From: Pseudomonadota bacterium
GTDB lineage: Bacteria > Pseudomonadota > Alphaproteobacteria > Sphingomonadales > Sphingomonadaceae
DNA: 64,000 nucleotides
Reading direction: 5' to 3'
NCBI GenBank assembly: GCA_021849075.1
Contig: JAJZTH010000015.1
Span: forward strand, 1 to 64,000
Of the stretch, positions 59,912-64,000 are shown piece by piece. The notes beneath the pieces are model-generated. The model was not told where the DNA came from, made no database searches, and worked only from the letters and a program-made list of their open reading frames with translations. The position numbers and the translations under genes are program-made. The stretch's first letter is position 1. Every line of letters begins with the position of its first letter.

Positions 59912-59927
59912 TGGCACGGATATTGCT
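59912..59927 (+). promoter_or_regulatory. sigma-54 promoter upstream of flgA
   Basis: TGGCAC-GGATA-TTGCT, a full consensus with a five-base spacer, 55 bases upstream of the flgA GTG. It probably also serves flgM and flgN. Confidence 0.87.
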
Positions 59928-59982
59928 GAAATCACGGGATAGACTGTGCGCCTCTTTGGGCCGCCTTGTCAGGAGACATGCC

Positions 59983-60552
59983 GTGTTTCGTTATTCCGCT
60001 ATCCTTCTCGCCGCCGCCGCGCTGACCGGCGCGCAACCCGCGCTGGCGCAGCAGAAATTCGAGAATCTCGACCGCATCGACAGTCTGGTCGCCATGACCG
60101 TGGGCGCCAATCTGGGCGAACCGGGCGGTCCTGCCGCGCCGGTTGATCGTCGTTTGCGGCTGGCCGCCTGTCCTGCGACGCCAACGGTCGAAGGGCCGGT
60201 GTTCGGCGCGGCGATGGTGCAATGCGCTGCGCTGGGCTGGCGCATCCGCGTGCCGCTTGTGGCGGGCGGCGCAGCCGCTGCGTCAGGGCCTTTGCCGCGC
60301 ACGGCGGCTGCGAATCGCTTCGTTCGCCCAACTGCGCCGGTTGCTCCCAAGGAAAACATCGTTCGCAAAGGCGATCCGGTTCAGCTGATGGCTGGCAATG
60401 CCGCTTTCAGCGTATCGCGCATGATGGTGGCGGATGAGGATGGCGCCGTGGGCGAGACGATTCGCGTGCGTGAGGACAAGAAAAGCGCGCCGGTTTTCGC
60501 CCAGGTCGTAGAAATGGGGGTTGTGCGCATTCCGGGATTTAATAGTTTTTGA
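59983..60552 (+). CDS. flgA: P-ring assembly chaperone FlgA
   Basis: 189 residues with a signal peptide (FRYSAILLAAAALTGAQPALA). The SAF-like C-terminal part is recognisable: VRKGDPVQLMAGNAAFSVSR and AVGETIRVREDKKSAPVFAQ. It helps FlgI form the P-ring in the periplasm. The start is GTG with AGGAG seven bases upstream; the frame reaches back to 59923 but would cross the sigma-54 promoter. Confidence 0.9.
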   Translation: MFRYSAILLAAAALTGAQPALAQQKFENLDRIDSLVAMTVGANLGEPGGPAAPVDRRLRLAACPATPTVEGPVFGAAMVQCAALGWRIRVPLVAGGAAAASGPLPRTAAANRFVRPTAPVAPKENIVRKGDPVQLMAGNAAFSVSRMMVADEDGAVGETIRVREDKKSAPVFAQVVEMGVVRIPGFNSF

Positions 60553-60598
60553 ACTTGTCCGTTATAGGTGTTGAGGGACGAGTGAAGGATTTTACCCA

Positions 60599-60871
60599 AT
60601 GATCAACTCTGTGGGTCAGAGCATCAGCAGCGCGATCGGCGCGAACAGCCTGCGGGACAGCGGCAAGACGCGCGCATCCTCGCCGACCGGTTCGGCGGTT
60701 GCTTCGACGGTCTCGTCTTCGGCCAGCCCGGCTGCCCGCATGGCGGCAGAAGGCGCGCCGGTCGACATGGACCGCATCGCCGCAATCAAGTCGGCGATCG
60801 CGTCCGGCAACTATCCGGTCGATGCCAACGCCATCGCCGAGCGCATGGTCGCGCTCGACCTCCCTTCCTAA
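60599..60871 (+). CDS. flgM: anti-sigma-28 factor FlgM
   Basis: 90 residues. A Ser/Ala-rich disordered half is followed by the FlgM core VDMDRIAAIKSAIASGNYPV and ANAIAERMVALDL, which binds FliA until it is exported through the hook. Lies between flgA and the flgN-like gene, the usual order. Confidence 0.88.
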   Translation: MINSVGQSISSAIGANSLRDSGKTRASSPTGSAVASTVSSSASPAARMAAEGAPVDMDRIAAIKSAIASGNYPVDANAIAERMVALDLPS

Positions 60872-60883
60872 GGAGTTTTCATC

Positions 60884-61192
60884 ATGCCGCTGGGGCTTGC
60901 CGCGCTGGATGACCTGTTCGCTGCGTTCGAGGAACTGCGCGATGTGCTGGGCGGCAATGATGCGCTGGCCATCGAAACCGCCAGCGCCCGCGTGGGGCAG
61001 GCGGCGTCGGCCGTGCGCGCCATCGGCGCCTGGCGATCCGACCCGGTCGTGGTCGAGCGGCTGAACGCGATGATGCCCATGATTGAAAGCGCGCGCGTGC
61101 GCGTCGCCCTGCTGGCCGATCATGCCAGCCAGCGCCTGTCCATCCTGGCCGCCCATGGCGCGCAGACCGCGCCGCTGACCTACGGCCGGTAA
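60884..61192 (+). CDS. flgN: FlgN-like flagellar export chaperone
   Basis: 102 residues of mostly helical sequence (LAALDDLFAAFEELRDVL, SDPVVVERLNAMMPMIESAR, VALLADHASQRLSILAAHG) with a disordered end, matching the pattern of short alphaproteobacterial FlgN, the chaperone of FlgK and FlgL. Recognition rests mainly on position after flgM. A terminator follows. Confidence 0.72.
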   Translation: MPLGLAALDDLFAAFEELRDVLGGNDALAIETASARVGQAASAVRAIGAWRSDPVVVERLNAMMPMIESARVRVALLADHASQRLSILAAHGAQTAPLTYGR

Positions 61193-61234
61193 AAGCGCGC
61201 CTGCGCACAAAAATATTTTCGGTTAATCCTAAAG

Positions 61235-61258
61235 CGGCGCCTGCGGGGCGCCGTTTTT
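61235..61258 (+). terminator. rho-independent terminator after flgN
   Basis: Stem CGGCGCC/GGCGCCG (61235-61241 with 61247-61253), five-base loop, then TTTTT. It closes the flgA-flgM-flgN unit. Confidence 0.85.
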
Positions 61259-61302
61259 CGTTGTGCCGGCTCCATTTTCTTGCGTCCGCGTTAACCAAAT
61301 CT

Positions 61303-61318
61303 TGGCACAAGCCTTGCT
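61303..61318 (+). promoter_or_regulatory. sigma-54 promoter upstream of the transglycosylase-flhA unit
   Basis: TGGCAC-AAGCC-TTGCT, a full consensus with a five-base spacer, 37 bases upstream of the GTG start. It follows directly on the flgN terminator. Confidence 0.88.
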
Positions 61319-61355
61319 CTAATGTCCTCGCTAGCAAAGTGAGGATTTTGGTTTC

Positions 61356-62174
61356 GTGTCGGCATTCGCAGACATTTCGGCAACGTCGGGATCGACCGGC
61401 AATCGCGTGACGAACGCGATTGCGATGGCGAGCCGTCGCACCGGTGTCGACTTCAGCTATTTGCTGGGGCAGGCGAAGATCGAATCCAGCCTCAATCCCA
61501 CCGCGCGCGCCGCGACCTCTTCCGCCACCGGTCTCTATCAGTTTATCGACCAGAGCTGGCTGGCCGTCGTCGACAAGCATGGCGCCGAATATGGGCTTGG
61601 CTGGGCATCGGACGCCATCAGCCGCGGACCCAATGGCCGCTATTATGTCGCCGACCCGGATTTGCGGCAGCAGATACTCGATCTGCGCAAGCATCCCGAA
61701 ACGGCGTCGGTCATGGCGGCCGAACATGCCGCCGACAACAAAGCCTATCTGGAATCGAAGCTGGGCCGGGAAGCCGAGCCGGTCGACCTGTACCTTGCCC
61801 ATTTTCTGGGCGTGGGCGGGGCATCCAAATTCCTGTCGGTGCATGACCGCGCGCCGGATGCGACCGCGGCGTCGCTGTTCCCGGCGGCTGCGCGGGCCAA
61901 CCGCTCCATCTTTTACGATCGTGCCGGCAACGCCCGCAGCTTTGCCGAAATCCGCGATCGCTTCGCCGCCAAGCTCCAGAAGAGTTCGGATGGTCTGGGC
62001 GGCGCAGCCCAATATGCCGATGCTTCGCTGCCCGCCGGCGCGAAGGCCGTGCAGCCCGCCGATTATGTGCGGATCGAAACCCAGCGCCTGAGCGAGCAGC
62101 CTGACATCATGGTCAAGCCGCAACCGCAGACGGCGCGTCTCGCCTATCTCATGCTTGCCACCCTCGGAAGGTAA
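61356..62174 (+). CDS. flagellar lytic transglycosylase (SLT-type)
   Basis: 272 residues starting at GTG 61356. A transglycosylase core is visible: LLGQAKIESSLNPTARAATS with the catalytic Glu in KIESS, SSATGLYQFIDQSWL (the GLYQF motif) and a later VDLYLAHFLG. No signal peptide is visible, suggesting export by the flagellar system or a partner. It probably opens peptidoglycan for the rod, replacing the missing FlgJ muramidase domain, like SltF. Ten bases before flhA. Confidence 0.87.
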   Translation: MSAFADISATSGSTGNRVTNAIAMASRRTGVDFSYLLGQAKIESSLNPTARAATSSATGLYQFIDQSWLAVVDKHGAEYGLGWASDAISRGPNGRYYVADPDLRQQILDLRKHPETASVMAAEHAADNKAYLESKLGREAEPVDLYLAHFLGVGGASKFLSVHDRAPDATAASLFPAAARANRSIFYDRAGNARSFAEIRDRFAAKLQKSSDGLGGAAQYADASLPAGAKAVQPADYVRIETQRLSEQPDIMVKPQPQTARLAYLMLATLGR

Positions 62175-62183
62175 ACGGCCGCA

Positions 62184-64000
62184 ATGTCCCCTGCCCAAGT
62201 CAAAGCGAAGATCTGGATGAGCGCCGCCAAGGGGGCTGTGCTGCCCTTTGCGACGCTGATGGTCGTGCTGTTCATGATGGTGCCGGTGCCGGCGGTGATG
62301 CTGGATATCGGCTTCATCACCAACATCATGATCAGCCTGGCCGTGCTGATGGTGGCGCTGAACGCCGCCAAGCCGCTCGACTTTTCCAGCTTCCCGACGG
62401 TGCTGCTTTTCGCCACGCTGCTGCGGCTGGCGCTCAACGTCGCATCGACCCGCGTCGTGCTGGTGTCGGGTCATGAAGGCTCGGACGCAGCGGGGCAGGT
62501 GATCGAGGCATTTGGTCACTTTCTGATCGGCGGCGACTATGTCGTGGGCATCTTCGTCTTCGCGATCCTGATGATCATCAATCTGGTCGTCATCACCAAG
62601 GGCGCGGGCCGCGTGTCCGAAGTCAGCGCACGCTTCACCCTGGATGCCCTGCCGGGCAAGCAGATGGCCATCGACGCCGACCTCAACGCGGGCCTGATGA
62701 CGCCCGAAGAAGCCAAGATCCGCCGTCAGGAAGTCGCGACCGAGGCGGACTTCTATGGTTCGATGGACGGCGCCAGCAAGTTCGTGAAGGGCGATGCCGT
62801 CGCCGGCATCCTCATTCTGGTCATCAACATCATCGGCGGCATCATCCTGGGCGTGGTCAGCCATGGCCTGGCCATTGGCGAAGCCGCGCAGACCTATGTC
62901 ATATTGGCGATCGGCGACGCACTGGTGGCGCAGATCCCGGCGCTGTTGCTGTCGATCGCGGCGGCGTCCATCGTCACCCGCGTCAAGAGCGAGGGCGACC
63001 TGTCGGGCCAGATTGCGACCCAGTTCGGTTCGGGCAAGGCATGGGTGCCGGTCGCCGCCATCCTCGGCTTCCTGGGCGTGCTGCCCGGCATGCCGCACAT
63101 GATCATCCTGACTGCGGCCGCCATTGCCGGCGGGATCGCCTGGCAACTGCGCAAGACCAGCCAGAAAAAGGCCGCCGAACCCGCGCCGCTGCCGCCCGCG
63201 CCCAACCCTGCGCTCATCGAATGGGATGATGTGTCGGATGGCGCGATCCTGGGCCTGGAAATCGGCTATGGCCTGATTTCGCTGGTTGACGAACGCAAGG
63301 GCGCGCCGCTGATGGCGCGCATCACCGGCATTCGTCGCCAGTTGTCCAAGGAACTGGGCTTTGTCGTGCCGATGGTGCGGGTGAAGGACAATCTGGCGCT
63401 GGAGCCGAATCAGTATCGCATCACCATCGCCGGCGTCGTGGTCGGCGAGGATGAGGTGTGGCCCGACGATCTGCTGGCGCTGGACAGCGGCGCGCTGGAA
63501 GGCGTGGTGCAGGGCCGCGTGGCCAAGGACCCGACCTTTGGCCTCGACGCCGTCTGGATTTCGCAGGCCAAGCGCAGCGAAGCGGTGGTGGCCGGCTATA
63601 CCGTGGTCGATCCGCCGACGGTGGTCGCGACGCACCTCAACCAGCTGATCGCGATGAACGCGGCCGAGATGTTCGGTCTGGACGAAGCGCGCAAGCTGCT
63701 CGACAATCTGAAGGACGCCGCGCCACAGCTGGTCGACGGGCTGACGCCGGGGCTGCTGAGCCTCACCCAGATCAGCGCGCTGTGCCGTGCGCTTCTGTCG
63801 GAAGGCATTGCGCTCAAGGATTTTCGCCGCATTTGCGAGGCGATGGTCGATGGCGCCCGCCCCGACATGAACATCGAACAGCTGGTGGAGGCGGTGCGTC
63901 AGCGCATCGGCGCGCTGATCATTCAGGGTCTTGTCCCGGTGAAGATGCCGCTGCCGGTCATCACGCTGGACGGCGATCTGGAAGCGATGCTGGCGCAGGC
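62184..64000 (+). CDS. flhA: flagellar export apparatus protein FlhA (runs off window)
   Basis: 605 codons are visible; the full protein is about 700. The N-terminal half holds eight membrane segments with the FlhA/FHIPEP motif LRLALNVASTRVVLVSGHEG and the export-gate stretch AGRVSEVSARFTLDALPGKQ, which includes the conserved Arg and Asp of the FHIPEP region. The cytoplasmic domain starts near residue 330 (IEWDDVSDGAILGLEIGYGL). It forms the export gate ring for rod, hook and filament proteins. Confidence 0.96.
   Translation, partial: MSPAQVKAKIWMSAAKGAVLPFATLMVVLFMMVPVPAVMLDIGFITNIMISLAVLMVALNAAKPLDFSSFPTVLLFATLLRLALNVASTRVVLVSGHEGSDAAGQVIEAFGHFLIGGDYVVGIFVFAILMIINLVVITKGAGRVSEVSARFTLDALPGKQMAIDADLNAGLMTPEEAKIRRQEVATEADFYGSMDGASKFVKGDAVAGILILVINIIGGIILGVVSHGLAIGEAAQTYVILAIGDALVAQIPALLLSIAAASIVTRVKSEGDLSGQIATQFGSGKAWVPVAAILGFLGVLPGMPHMIILTAAAIAGGIAWQLRKTSQKKAAEPAPLPPAPNPALIEWDDVSDGAILGLEIGYGLISLVDERKGAPLMARITGIRRQLSKELGFVVPMVRVKDNLALEPNQYRITIAGVVVGEDEVWPDDLLALDSGALEGVVQGRVAKDPTFGLDAVWISQAKRSEAVVAGYTVVDPPTVVATHLNQLIAMNAAEMFGLDEARKLLDNLKDAAPQLVDGLTPGLLSLTQISALCRALLSEGIALKDFRRICEAMVDGARPDMNIEQLVEAVRQRIGALIIQGLVPVKMPLPVITLDGDLEAMLAQ

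Noticed and set aside
60882-63635. 917-residue minus-strand frame
   Set aside because: Antisense to flgN, the transglycosylase and flhA; the His/Asp/Arg-rich product is typical of a shadow frame.

Overview
The window looks like the chromosome of a sphingomonad (Sphingomonadaceae, probably Sphingobium- or Sphingomonas-like). The DNA is GC-rich. The core genes are alphaproteobacterial: LptA/LptC, KdsD/KdsB, a DUF4169-type protein, a ZnuD-like TonB receptor and a DUF2083-type acyl regulator. The flagellar genes have the polar-type order flgB-flgL with flgA-flgM-flgN-flhA diverging. Nothing in the sequence fixes the species.

Layout. 1-4050 is accessory DNA: the start of an IS5-like transposase, a chain of overlapping unknown genes, and a membrane protein ending in a topoisomerase-type zinc ribbon. 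It stops against a tRNA-Ser(GGA) gene, a common island boundary. 4300-33800 is mostly housekeeping: a periplasmic cyclophilin, an Lrp regulator divergent from alanine dehydrogenase, a TauE/SafE exporter, a two-component system with a small periplasmic protein, a phospholipase D/cardiolipin synthase, rpoZ, ung, a class A beta-lactamase-like protein, two FemAB/CelD-type acyltransferases with a JmjC-like cupin, a sugar epimerase, the KDO genes kdsD-kdsB, lptC-lptA, an RNase D-like exonuclease, a double cold-shock-domain protein, a second two-component system, an EF-hand protein, argG, a LacI regulator and tRNA-Gly(TCC).

33960-38064 is a motility outpost: a PilZ-like protein, a flagellin and a MASE1 histidine kinase with a FixJ-type regulator. 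38150-48000 holds a LysR regulator, a ZnuD-like receptor, a NUDIX domain in frame with a PhoU-like DUF47 domain followed by the Pit phosphate permease, a short-chain-acyl regulator, another LysR regulator and a bestrophin channel.

48139-64000 is a large flagellar block: motAB, flgL-K-J-I-H-G-F-E-D-C-B on the minus strand, then a second stator-like MotA/MotB pair, flgA, flgM, flgN, a lytic transglycosylase and flhA (running off the end) on the plus strand. Four excellent sigma-54 (-24/-12) promoters, all TGGCAC-N5-TTGCT, sit upstream of flgB, flgG, flgA and the transglycosylase-flhA unit, so RpoN probably drives the basal body and hook genes.

The most interesting observations are: a kdsB gene with no ATG/GTG/TTG start where a CTG overlaps the kdsD stop; the NUDIX-DUF47 fusion beside pit; the sigma-54 set; an 11-bp helically phased tandem array at 26659-26768; the second stator pair; a FlgH with no lipobox cysteine; a beta-lactamase-like protein with an enlarged omega region and no obvious Glu166; several large inverted repeats; and the uncharacterised coupled operon at 235-3010. 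No CRISPR array, rRNA or complete prophage is visible.
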